Assembly: GCF_000002865.3 (NCBI RefSeq)
Contig: NW_001865069.1
Span: 199,555-263,554 of the forward strand
Length of the DNA stretch: 64,000 bases
Direction of reading: 5' to 3'
From: Monosiga brevicollis MX1
Taxonomy: Eukaryota; Opisthokonta; Choanoflagellata; Craspedida; Salpingoecidae
Below, piece after piece: positions 1 through 10,975 of this stretch; the first letter of the stretch is position 1; every line of letters begins with the position of its first letter. The notes beneath the pieces are model-generated. The model had not been told where the DNA came from and did not search any database. It saw nothing but the letters and a program-made list of their open reading frames with translations. The position numbers and the translations under genes are program-made.

Positions 1-2776
1 TTCCCAGGATCGGATAGCTTTGGCGCCTACAGGAGGACCACCGCCAACGTGGCTAGCCCCGACAGCAAGTTAAAGGTACTTGCATCAACCATCATCAGGC
101 ACATGAAATGCTCGTCTCGCCACACGCCTGTTCAATAGGTTTTGATGTCCTCGTCCCCCTCCCGAGTAGATGATTCTGTCCTTCTACGTGTACAACGACA
201 ACTCTACCATCATCTTCGAGCAAACCTATGCCACCAGTGTGGCCAATGCCTCGGTGGGAAGCTGGGACGTGACCTCGGGCGCTTTCCCAAGCTTCAGTCC
301 GATTCCAGCCAAGAAGCTCGGCGTTGCTAGCTGGCTCGGCACTTTTATCGACAACTCAGTTTACGGCCCGAACATCGGTGCGTGTTGCCGTCGCCGTCGC
401 CTGGAGGCCCCATCCTTTCCTGTNNNNNNNNNNNNNNNNNNNNNNNNNNNNNNNNNNNNNNNNNNNNNNNNNNTGCTTCCAATGTGCGTACCCATTCATA
501 TGCACCACTTCGATCATTCCCTTTCTGCTCGTTTGTTTTTGAAAGGCTGGCGTGAGTGGCGTCAGCTGTCGTGTGCCGAGATGTCTTGACCAGCCCTCAC
601 CTGTACCTTCGTACCGCGTATGCCAGTTTATGGCAGCCTCGTTGCACGTTACTATGACCGAGCAAATCTCTGCTGGTGAGTTGCTGTTCGACTTTACGCA
701 ATATCGAGCCTATCTAATTGCGTCGCCGCCTTGTCATCGGTCTGTACACCCTCGCACTGGCAACGCAGGCTACGTTGGCACTATGGAGGCCATCCCAGCC
801 GGATCCAGTTTGCGATACATCATCAGCGCTTCAGACGCTGGCCTCAATAACGCCATGACTGCCTGGGGCGCCAAATTGATGGCCATGTACAACAAGACCA
901 CGGAGCAGCGGGACAACGACTATACTCTCCAATACCTCGGTTATGTACGCTTTTCAAACTCGGATCCAGTTCACACCATGTCAGCATAGACCTGTTCGGT
1001 CATCAAACTTGGTTTCCGGCAGCATCTGTACTCATTTGCCTTTTGATCGCTGCTGTGCCTGACTTGACAGAATACCGATCATGGTGCCTACTGTACGTCA
1101 ATTTTAAAAGCCAGTCATTCTCCTCTGGGTCCTGGAGCACCCCTTGCCTCTGTTTGCTTTAGTTGCAGGTTGCAGGAACATATCCTTCTCAAAACTTGGT
1201 TCGCGCTGCTCTGAGGTCCGTTGGCGTAGACTACTACAAGCCTGACGCGGGTGGTGACTACAACAGCACTTTGGTCCGCCTGTGGGAATCAGCCAACAAA
1301 CAGGCCATCCCATACAAATGGATTTTGCTTGACTCTTGGTCAGATCCTCGCTTTGTGCCTTTGGACAAGCTTGTGCGGGGAACCAAGCGTAGTAGTTTGA
1401 CTCCTGAACTTGCCCCAACCGTCTAGGTGGTATTACAAGGGTCCCCACGACGGCGTGCTCAATTGGACGGGTAAGCCGCGATATTTTGGCGCTGTGTGTT
1501 CAAACAACCTGGTTCTTTCTCACATCTTGCTGCCCCAGCCATGCCAAGCATCTTCCCTCCTGGTGGTGTTGAGGGCCTGCAAGAATTTAACAAGATTACC
1601 CAATGGCCTGTCATTGGCCACAACCGCTGGTGGAGCCCAGAGACGTCCTATTCAAAGCAAAATGGCGGCGAATATGACTTTAGGTGTGCTCCAACCTCAT
1701 CCGACCAAGCCCCACCACTTGCACCAAGAAACCAGCCTGTCTGCCGTCTTATTCAAACGCCATGCCACCTAGTGACAAAAACGAAGGCAGCGCCGTTGTC
1801 CCCTTGGAGCAACGCTTCTGGGATGACCTCCTCAAGAGTAGTGCCACCTGGGGCCTGACCGTTTACGAACAAGACTGGCTGTGTAGGTGTTGCTCCCTCA
1901 GCGCGCTATGCAACTGGCGCTCAGGTGCATCGGAACTGACCGCGTCCATTTGGACGTCATCCTCTGCTTTTGATCACCACTCCAGACAACGAGCTGGAGA
2001 AGGTTCCCATGCTGACTAAGAACATTACGATGGGCCGTGAATGGCTCCTGCAGATGGGTTTGGCTGCCACCCGCAACAACATGACCATTCAGTACTGCAT
2101 GCCATGTACGCACCGCTTCTTTTGCCTTTGGGCGCCCTTTTCCGGATGTGTCAGCCCATGGCGTTCAGAAGGTGATGGCACCCCTCATCATGGATGTATG
2201 GTTTAGACCCCCGACATGCATTGCAAAGCGTTGAAATCCCTTCCGTGACGCAAATTCGCGCGTCCGACGACTACGTACCCTCCCATGACGTAGGCCCATA
2301 CCAGCAATGGCATTTGGGATCCTCTGCAATTCTAGCCCACGCGCTGGGTCTCGCACCTTTCAAGGTCTGGTTATACCTGCAGACGCTAGCTAGTTGGATT
2401 GGTGGGTGGTATGATCATGGCTTCGAAGTGGCTTTAATTGTCACATTTGCGACGCGCACATGCCTCCTCTTTTTTCCAGGACAACTTCTGGACCGAGCCC
2501 AAGGAGCCGGGAGCCTCTGATTCTGCTGAAGCCCTCCACTGTTTGTTGTTGCGCATGACGTGTCCAGGCGGTCTCTATCTTGCTTAGGCTGGCCTGCCTT
2601 AACCTCGGCATGGTGGTTAACCTCCATCGCGATCGCTTTGCCAACAGATTTGCGCGAATCCGTCGTGTCCACACTGACGGCGGGTCCCGTGGCGCCGGGC
2701 GATGGCGCCGAATTCCAGAACAAGGTGCCAGCCTGCGAGTCGAGTTTTGTGGGCACAGTGCCCACAGATGTGCGCA

Positions 2777-2807
<31 letters not shown>

Positions 2808-3902
2808 CAAGAAGCTGGCCAACTTCTCATCAAGTTTTCTTGCACTGATTGAATGTGCTAGACCCTGATCATGCGTAGCTGCCGTGCCGACGGTCGCTTG
2901 ATCAGCCCTGACCGACCTGCCACCAACATTGATGCTTACTTTATGAGCAAGGGCGGCTTTGGCCAGGGTCCTCAAGGCCACGTCTGGTCCTCCTATACAA
3001 CTGTAGGCAGTGCCCGGTAAGTGCCTCCCTTTTTGCGTGTGCAGCAGCATCCCACACAGTCGTGTACGACAGTGTGGCCCTAGTGGACTCTGCCCACAGT
3101 GCGAGCATTTTGTAAAGCACCATGCCCTGGACATGACTGACATGCGCTTGCAATGATGTCCCTTTTTTTTAGCTTTGAGCACGTGATGAGCACGCAAATG
3201 TCCAAGCCGTACAATTTGTCCCGTAACGAGGTGCGTTGCATTCGAAGCTGTATCACACAGGTCGCAACATGACGGTAGGAGAGCGATGAGAGCTTACACT
3301 ACACGCCATACGAATAGTTGACGCTGGATCTGGGTTCCAAGGCTCAAGGTGGGACTATGGTGGCCTACGCCATGACCAATAATTACGATTTGAGCGGACT
3401 TCAAACGCTGGTGCTGGGTGCCGATGACACCCTGCCTCTTCGCAAAAGCACCGAGTACGTTGTGTATGAAGGATTACTGCTGGGAAAGGCCTGATACATT
3501 CCTACGGCCCCCTTCTGACCGTTGTTGTCCGAATGCAGCGACGATGACCTTGAGCTCTGGCACATGGCCCCCGTCAACAGCAATGGTGTAGCCGTTCTTG
3601 GCGACTTGACCAAGTACGAACCGTCTCTTTGTTGCGCTCTTGTGCGGCGCCTGCTTGTGCGACTCGAGTCATGAGGCCTCCCAACTCATGGCCCAACTTG
3701 TTCACAATGGGTTGGGTATACCAGGTGGATTCCGGTGGCCAAGGCACGCTTTCCCTCCATCACCGACTCAAAGATCACGGTGGCTGGTGGTCCGAACGAG
3801 ACCGTGACGGTGACGCTCGCCTCGGTCAGCGGCACCTCCGTCTCGACTTCTGCCAAGACCGTCACGCTCGACTCGGCCGGCCAGGGCAGCATTTCGTTCT
3901 AA
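1..3902 (+). CDS. Glycoside hydrolase-like protein, GH36/raffinose-synthase type (5' end outside window)
   Basis: The coding sequence is already open at base 1 and ends with TAA at 3900-3902; it is split into many short exons. Readable exons include 1-75, 170-377 and 769-944. A later join gives LLDSWWYYKG, followed by PSIFPPGGVEGL, ITQWPVIGHNRWW, then TVYEQDWL and, further on, QIRASDDYVP. The QDW Asp and the SDD triplet sit where GH36/raffinose-synthase-like enzymes (clan GH-D) carry their nucleophile and acid/base; that is family knowledge, and the assignment here is inference from these motifs. The C-terminus (about 3740-3902) is Ser/Thr/Val-rich and beta-like, as in a C-terminal beta domain. 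The tiny exon near 1071-1092 does not join its downstream neighbour in phase with simple GT-AG choices, so the model is uncertain there. The intron after 377 contains an N gap. Substrate unknown; secretion cannot be judged without the N-terminus. Confidence 0.55.
424..473. other. Assembly gap (50 N)
   Basis: A run of 50 N lies in the intron that follows the exon ending at 377 of the glycoside hydrolase-like gene. No coding sequence need be missing, but a small exon could be hidden. Confidence 0.95.
2776..2804. repeat. (TG)n microsatellite
   Basis: About 14 TG units just after coding sequence that reads GDGAEFQNK, probably inside an intron of the glycoside hydrolase-like gene. Confidence 0.85.
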
Positions 3903-4405
3903 TCTCATGGTGCTTTGAGCCATGCCCATCACGTGCGTTTCTTTCCCGTGCGCTGCAAGGCAACCAAACAATACCTTCCGCGCCCTTGCCGCAGTTGGCA
4001 ATTGATGCTCGCAGACATTAATCAGTGCAATCAAGGCAACCAAACCAGTGCGTGCTCACAAAATTCATTGATGGTTCGACCTTTCAATTATTGCTTCAAG
4101 TGTGCTGTTCGGAGCATGCTTGCAAATGTACTGAACAGCAAATCAAGACTCTCTGTTTTGTCTGGTAGATAAATGGGTTGAAGAAAAGAACGCCAAAAGA
4201 CAAGAGAAAGACAGTGTGCCGTAAACCGAGATGGATGAGGACAAAAAAAACTGAAGCCCATCTTGACCATCCTGGCGTGTTCTTTCCTGCAATCAATGCA
4301 TTGGGCGCTGGAACGGGGGTGTAGAATAAAGAGAAGAAACTCAAAAAGAATTACAAGAAAAGTGTGCCCACAAACACACAAAGTAAATGACCGGGGGCTC
4401 GAAAG
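3903..4405. other. Convergent intergenic spacer
   Basis: Lies between the stop codons of the glycoside hydrolase-like gene (+) and the F-box gene (-), so it should hold both 3' UTRs and polyadenylation sites. An AATAAA is visible at about 4325 on the + strand. No open frame here looks coding. Confidence 0.6.
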
Positions 4406-5856
4406 TTAAGAGAGATGCAAACGACGACGTTGCCGAGCCAGGCTGCCAGCTGCTGAGTGCGGCCGGGTGGCGGAGCGGCTGGATCCGGAATCCCGTAGCT
4501 GACGAGCGCGAGGCGTTGCAGGAGAGGCTGGGATGGCAGACGGATTCGAGGCTCCTGTAGCTGTGCCAGACAAGGCTGGTGATTCCGCCCGCGCTGGGGC
4601 CATGGGTGCCGAGTGGAGCACGATTGGGGCAATCTGACGCTGTGGGCGTCGCAAAGGCGTTGGAGTGAATCCAAGGGTGGCTGACAAGGAGTTGGGGGGA
4701 AGGGCGGGCGTTGCCGGGGTTCTTGAGCCGTTCTCCTTGCCCGGGACGAGCAAACTTGAAAACTCAAAATATGGTGTGGCGGCTGGGCTGTTGAGGTTGG
4801 GATTGACGCGACCCAAAGGCCTATTGTTGGCATGTAAGATGTTGATGAGACGGGAGAAGAAAAAAGGCATCGAGTGGGCCTGAGACCAAAAAAACGCACA
4901 TGAGCGCAGGTGGGGCCAGGCGAGGGCTGGGGCTTTGATTGGGAGATGAGGTGGGTGAAGCGCCACGCAGGTGTTCGTGGGTCCTATGTTGGAGCGAGCG
5001 GGCAGAGAAAACAAAAACGAAAGAAAGAGGAAAAGAGGGCAGGAAGAAAAATCGATGAGATTTGGCGGTATTGGCTGGTTGTGAAGCTACAAGGCGCAAA
5101 GCCGCTGTAACTGACTTGAGACGTTGGAAAGAGCGCTTCATTTGCTGTTGGTGGCGTTGTTGTTGATGAGCGGCTTGCAGCTGCATTTCACAGTAGTACT
5201 ATGTTGGTCGGGTTACAATTGGAGTGAGGGTTGTGGCAATATAAGATCGCTTTGGTAAATACTGAGCCAACTTGTACCTGGCGGAGCGTGCGGTTGGGTG
5301 AATCGAAATACGCCAGTTGTGGCACGAGAGGAGCCCACAGCTCCCGATTGCTGGCTTGTAGACGCCAATGACGCGAGACCATGGCGATCCTGTTTGTATC
5401 AAATGCCAACGACCCGGTGCCACCACAATGCATGAGGAAAGATGCGAGCAGAGTTGTTTTGTGCAGACTGGGCAACGCTTTTGGTAGCGAGCGAAAGTTG
5501 CGTGGTACGAACCGGCACAGTTGTAGCTTGGGATCGTCGGAAGATTTAACCACATAAGCAAGGATGCGCTGAGCAAGGGCGTCTGGCAGTCGGCTCAAAT
5601 AGTCGTTCTCGGCAATCTCCGGCTCACCAAACTCGACCTCGGAGATGTGTGCGCTGTGAAACAGAGAGAACCGGATGAGGCTTTGTGCAGTGCGTCGGGG
5701 AGGACACGGCACGAGCGCAAGAAGGCAATATTCTGTGCCTATGGTGCGTTAAATCTCGGCGAGGACTTACACTGGGATGCGTTCGCGCGTGGGAAGTGGG
5801 CTGGCCGAGCGTTTGGGTGAGGTCACCATCAGGAGTGGTGACGCAAATGCATTCAT
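4406..5856 (-). CDS. F-box protein
   Basis: Five exons join in phase: 5856-5771, 5653-5513, 5389-5278, 5180-5112 and 4879-4406, giving 293 residues. Residues about 40-85 form an F-box split by an intron: LSRLPDALAQRILAYV, then RIAMVSRHWR and ELWAPLVPQ. F-boxes bind SKP1 and bring substrates to SCF ubiquitin ligases; this is family knowledge. A Gln/His-rich helix follows (AAHQQQRHQQQMKR), then a Pro/Ser/Thr-rich tail with several Ser/Thr-Pro pairs (TPATP, GFTPTP) and a basic end (ARQRRRLHLS). No LRR, WD or Kelch repeats are visible, so the substrate is unknown. An in-frame ATG lies upstream at 5973, so the N-terminus could be 39 residues longer; I chose the ATG at 5856 because it leads directly into a canonical donor-bounded exon. 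It is divergent from DDX6. Confidence 0.75.
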
Positions 5857-7267
5857 GATGATGGTAGGCGGTCTGAACCGTACCGAATGCTGCCAGAACC
5901 GCTCACCCAAGCTGGAGAGCGGCAAGAAAAGTCTTTTGATTGAATTCAAAGCTTGCACGGCAGGGACACGCAAGCGTCGCTATCCGGCACGCACTGGGCG
6001 AACCAACAGGGCACTTTAGGCTTCAAAGGGGGAGAGCCAGTTCACTGTGCCGCTGCGAGACGAGAGCAGTGGCTGAAGCGATCAAACAAACAACGCCAAC
6101 ACGATCCAAGAGGGAAGGATCAAAGTCGACAATGGGTTCGAACAGGGAGGGGCACGAGTGTCGCCGGGTACAGCAGACAGCATGTACTAGCCGAGTCCAA
6201 GAAAGGAAAGCAGGTCGGCCGTTGGTCGACCCGGCTGCCTCACACACCCAGACACGCACTCACACACACTTTGACACATGCACACGCGAGGAAACGCTGA
6301 CACACACGAAAACGAGAGAGACCGAGAGACCGAGAGAGACCGAGAGAGAGACCGAGAGACGGAGAGAGAGACACAGAGAGACACAGAGAGACACAGAGAG
6401 ATAGAGGCTGAATTTACTGCATGGTCCAGTAGAGCGACAGAGAGACAGCGAGACGGCGGGTCAGTGACAGAGAGAGGGAGGGGGTCATGTGTTGATCGGA
6501 TAAAATTGGTTGTTCATCCTTTTTGGCGGGAAAATTTCGTATCAGAAGTGTGTATTTGAATTTTCGCGGGAAATCTACCGTCTTCGTTTCTGAATAGATT
6601 TCAACCGAGGAAACGGATGTCAGAGTCATACACGATTGTCAGCTCAGTGAGCTGTCGAGTTTCTTTTGTGCAGACACGGTTCAGTGACTTTTTTTTTTTT
6701 CTTTTTTTTTGGCCGTCACCGCCCCGACGTATCAACGGCAGCCTGCGTGAGACTCGACGAGCTTCTTTTCGACCATCACCTTTCCTCCTCCTCTTCCACG
6801 ACTGGCGCGTGAAGTTGGATGCTGCTGGAGTAGTCAATGCCTTACCTCTTCACCCAGCCCCGCACACTGACTAAAACGTCCCATTGGCGAAGAAGCATCT
6901 GCTGGTGGGTCTTCGTTTGTTATGTCTGAGGAGCGCTCGGACTGAGAGGGCCCGAGGCCAGTCTGGGCGCTCAGGCGCAACGCAACACATGCACGCGTCT
7001 CGCATGCTCTGAAGGCTATTTTGGTCAATTTGCCAGTTCTGGCAGTCATCCATTATTTGGCGAATGGCAGATGTTCTTCTGCCTGCTTGTATCTTGCCCT
7101 ATGAGTCGCATACGAACGTGCAACCGTGGAGATGAATCGCTCAGCTTAGCTTGGCTTGATTGCGCATGGCTCCCGATTGTTGTTCTGGGTCTGCAGACGA
7201 ATCCCCACGCAGGGATTGTAGCTTGCGGACAAGTGTCACACCTCAAATCTCCACCCAAAACCTCAAC
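5857..7267. other. Divergent intergenic region (F-box / DDX6) with GA/CA-rich tract
   Basis: This 1.4 kb region separates two start codons pointing apart, so it should contain both promoters. From about 6240 to 6404 it is an imperfect CACA then (GAGAGACC/ACACAGAGAG) tract. A run of Ts occurs at about 6690-6710. No credible coding frame was seen; long frames over the tract are low-complexity products of the repeat. Confidence 0.7.
6302..6404. repeat. Imperfect GAGACC / ACACAGAGAG tract
   Basis: Purine-rich simple repeat: first GAGAGACCGAGAGACC-type units, then about five ACACAGAGAG-type units. Confidence 0.85.
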
Positions 7268-9798
7268 ATGGCTGATGACGCTGTACGTTTCAACCTGACG
7301 ACACGCCTCAAGAGACTTGGCCCCACAAAACTAACGCGCCACGTCTGATAGGAAATGTTGGCCAAGAAGACGGCTGCCATGAATCTGGTGGCGCGTCGCC
7401 CCCGTACGGAGGTGTGTCCCAGATTGGCCCGTACCGGCCACGCAGCCACACGAGTCTCCGAGACTCTTGGCATGGCCTCAAACTCTTGTGAGCGTATTTT
7501 GTTCTTTGCTCACGTCCTTGTACGATTTATTTGCGCAGGATGTGACCGCAACGCGCGGTACCGAGTTTGAAGACTTTGGTCTCAAGCGCGAGCTGCTGCT
7601 CGGCATCTTCGAAAAGGGCTTTGAAAACCCTTCACCTGTCCAGGAGGAATGCATTCCCAACGCTCTCATGCGCCGTGACATTCTTGCACGCGCCAAAAAC
7701 GGTGCGCTTCCTGATCGGCATTGTTTCAAAGGGACTGAAAAGCCGTCTGCTAGCGCGCACTCCTCACGCATGGTGTTTGCTGTCATGCATGTGCCCTCAC
7801 CCATCAAGGTACCGGCAAGACCGGCGCCTACCTCATTCCCACGCTGCAGCTGGTCGACCCCGCTCTGGCCTGCATCCAAGGTTGGACCCAGTGCTTCCCC
7901 TCCCCTTGCCTTTGCATGTTGCAACCCCCAGGAAGAACTGACATGCTTCTTGCTCGTGCTTGCACTTCAATCTAGCCTTGATCCTGGTTCCAACCCGTGA
8001 GTTGGCCCTGCAAACAGCTTCCATTGCCAAGGAATTGGGCAAGCACCTGAATCTCGAGGTGCGCCGAGCACGCACGTCCACCATGCAGATCCGTTGCCAC
8101 TGTTATGCAGGTAGCTTCCCCGTGGCCTCACAAGCAGGCTCGATCCAAATATTTGATTGTAGATCATGACCACAACCGGTGGCACCAATACTCGTGATGA
8201 TATCCTTCGTCTTGGCCAAACAGGTCTGATCGGTTCCCAGCAACGTTATCTGTGCTCCTTCCCACGCTCAAACACACGCATGCGCACCTATGAGTGCCTC
8301 GAGATCATTTGGTTTATGGTTCTCATTGGGATACGTTTGCTGATTTGATTCTCAACGTAAAATATAGTCCACGTTGTCGTGGCCACTGGTGGACGCATCC
8401 TGGACCTGATAGAGCGCGGTGTCGCACAGATGGCCCGCTGCAACATCCTCGTCTTTGATGAGGCCGACAAGCTCCTCAGCGAGGACAGCCTGGGTGTGTA
8501 GCTGTGTACATTAAAACTTTCCAGATCGGCACAACATGTCATGCTCATGCGCCGCCAAAATTTGCATGTTCATCGCATGAACCAATCATGTCACGCGCAG
8601 ATACCGTGCAAAAGATCATTTCACACCTGCCAGAAAAGAGGCAGACCATGCTGCTGTCGGCTACCTACCCTGTGGCCGTCCAAGGCTTTACTGTACGTGA
8701 AATGTTCCCAGCGTCTGTGTCCGAGCGCTTCTTTTTTGTTATAACTCTCGTTTTTATTTTTATTTTTTCTATTTTATTTTTTTTCCTGCCCCCCTCGAGC
8801 CTTTTGCCCGTCTCTATGATGGCTGATGCCTTGCACGTTGAAATGACGCTTTGACACGTCGGAATTGTGGCCCATCATTCAATTCAACTCATGCGTTGCA
8901 ACTGTGCGTGTGCGGTACAGAAACGCTACCTGAAGAACCCCCATGTGATCAACCTGATGGAGACCCTCACGCTGAAGGGTGTCACTCAATTTTACGCCTT
9001 TTTGGAAGAAAAGGACAAAGTTCGCTGCCTGAACACTCTTTTTGGCAAGCTTCAGGTACTATCACAAGACCCCTGCAATTGTGGTGCCAGTTGGACCATA
9101 CACCAACACAAAGCCCACCGCGTTCCTGCACATCAGCGTGCACGCATCTAGCTCATTGTATCACCATCAACCCTTGCCTGCTCCCGTCTCAGATCAACCA
9201 ATCAATCATTTTTTGCAGCAGCCACAGCCGTGTGGAGCTTTTGGCCAAGAAAATCACCAAGCTCGGTTATTCCTGCTTGTACATCCACTCACGCATGGAA
9301 CAATCGCACCGCAACACGGTGTTTGATGCTTTCCGCAAGGGAAAAAGCCGCCATCTCGTCTGCACGGGTCAGTGCGCCCACTGCCACTGTCAAGCCGCAT
9401 GCATGTCGGCCTCGCCAGCAGACGCGTCTTGCGCTCGCTTGCATCTTCTTCGAAACGACACGCGCACTCATCTCCATCGCCTCCCCTTCCCCTCCCCCCT
9501 TTTGTTTTGCTTTTTGTGAACAGATCTGTTCACGCGTGGCATTGACATCCAAGCTGTGAACGTGGTTGTCAACTTTGACTTCCCCCGGGAGGCCGAGACG
9601 TATTTGCATCGCATTGGCCGCAGTGGTCGCTATGGCCACCTTGGTTTGGCCATCAACCTTGTGACGGCTGGCAACCGTGAGGCCTTGCTTCGCATTGAGC
9701 GCGAGCTGGGCACGGCCATCGCGCCCATGCCATCAGTGGTTGACCAATCCCTCTACGTCGACTCCTCCGTCTCTGATGCCACCGCGCAAAGTTCCTAA
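7268..9798 (+). CDS. DDX6: DEAD-box RNA helicase, DDX6/Dhh1/Me31B family
   Basis: Eleven exons join in phase (7268-7282, 7352-7411, 7539-7701, 7809-7880, 7976-8058, 8163-8223, 8368-8493, 8601-8692, 8921-9055, 9193-9367, 9524-9798) to give 418 residues. Motifs in order: Q-motif with [11 protein letters not shown] and [11 protein letters not shown], Walker [47 protein letters not shown] and [11 protein letters not shown]. The spacing, the RGIDIQAVN block and the near absence of N- and C-terminal extensions identify the DDX6 branch rather than eIF4A. Family members repress translation and promote decapping in P-bodies. Motif Ib reads ATGGR instead of the usual TPGR (see findings). The ATG at 7268 opens a five-codon first exon (MADDA). 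Confidence 0.93.
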
Positions 9799-10975
9799 GT
9801 CCGCGTACATTGGTTGACCCGAGGCCGCGCCTCCGGTCACCACCAAACGCCATCTTTTCTTTTCTTTTTTTTCTTTTTTCCCCCCTTTTCTCTTTTTGTT
9901 ACTTTGTGTTCGTTTTACTTTGTCGTGCCACTGTCTTTGCTGCTTTGGCATGCTTGCTTGTTTGTGCATGTTTACGTGCACATGCGTAAGTTGTTTCTCT
10001 CCTCCCTCTCCCATCTTTCATTCACTTCTGCTACCGGGCAATCTGCTGTGCCAGTATCCATGGTGCATTTGCCTTTTTCCCCGCCACGATTTTGCGAGTG
10101 TTGCTTCCGCTGGCTTGTTTTTTGCTAGTAAACTCCAGCCTTTCCTTGCTTCCTGCTCCACCCTCTTTGTCTTGGCCGACTGTTTCTCATGGTGTCACAC
10201 GATGAGCCAGTTGATGCATGGGTTGCTTGATACATCCTGGATTGCTGCTGTGCTCATCCCAAACTACTGTCTTGCAGCCACAAGGCAACGGGTTTGCTCG
10301 CGACTGCTAGTGTTGCTCTGTTGCATCCTGTTGACCACCTTTTTTTGTTGTGTACCCACAATGACTTGTCATGAGTGTGACTGTCATTTCCTCAACTCTC
10401 ACTACAGACAGACTGCACGTCCTTTGACTTTTTTTTTTGCTCTTTCTTTCTTCTTCTTTCTTCTTCCCTTCACCTCTACATTATCTCTTGCTTCTTGTTT
10501 CTCTATTGCTGCTTCCTGTGATTAGTGCTGATCCATGGCCTGTCATCAGTGGCTTGCTTGACATGAAGCGTGAAGGTCTCCCAGGACCTTCAAGCACACT
10601 TGTCATCACACCGCGCATCGTGTGTTATGGCGGGTCTGTGTTCCTCCAAACCAACCAACCCGGATTCGTTTTGCTCCTTCAGCCAACATTATTGTTTCTC
10701 GAATGAGATGTCCCTCGCACTCACGCGATGGAACAATTGAGTAAACCCCGGATCTCTGTCGCTTAGCCCCCACCTTTCTCATGTCGAGCTTTCAATTAGA
10801 CTCGCAGTCAACGGCATAAAGTCTCGTCTAGGTTGGGTTTACCAGGCACATCACACTCTGCTCGTGCGCAAAACACAAGACCCACAAGACACAACGCGAG
10901 CGTCGAAACAAAAAACGACACGAATGAAACCCTAGCGCTTGGTCATGCTGACACAGCCATGCCAGGAGAATCGGC
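9799..10975. other. Convergent intergenic region (DDX6 / SKP2-like)
   Basis: Contains the 3' UTRs of two converging genes. The first 700 bases of the + strand are strongly T/C-rich (TTTTCTTTTTTC-type runs at about 9855-9900 and 10430-10465). No gene recognised. Confidence 0.6.

Noticed and set aside
4455-4500. GGTGGCGGAGCGGCTGG looks like the 5' part of a tRNA
   Set aside because: It is antisense to the last exon of the F-box gene, and no matching T-arm, acceptor stem or cloverleaf follows.
5940-6404. 154-codon frame with THTQTRTHTH and RETERE repeats
   Set aside because: Encoded by CA and GA simple sequence in the divergent promoter region; no homologous features.
9814-10525. Hydrophobic FFFLL-rich frames after DDX6
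   Set aside because: Caused by T/C-rich 3' flank DNA; no start context or splice sites, and the composition is that of the pyrimidine tract.
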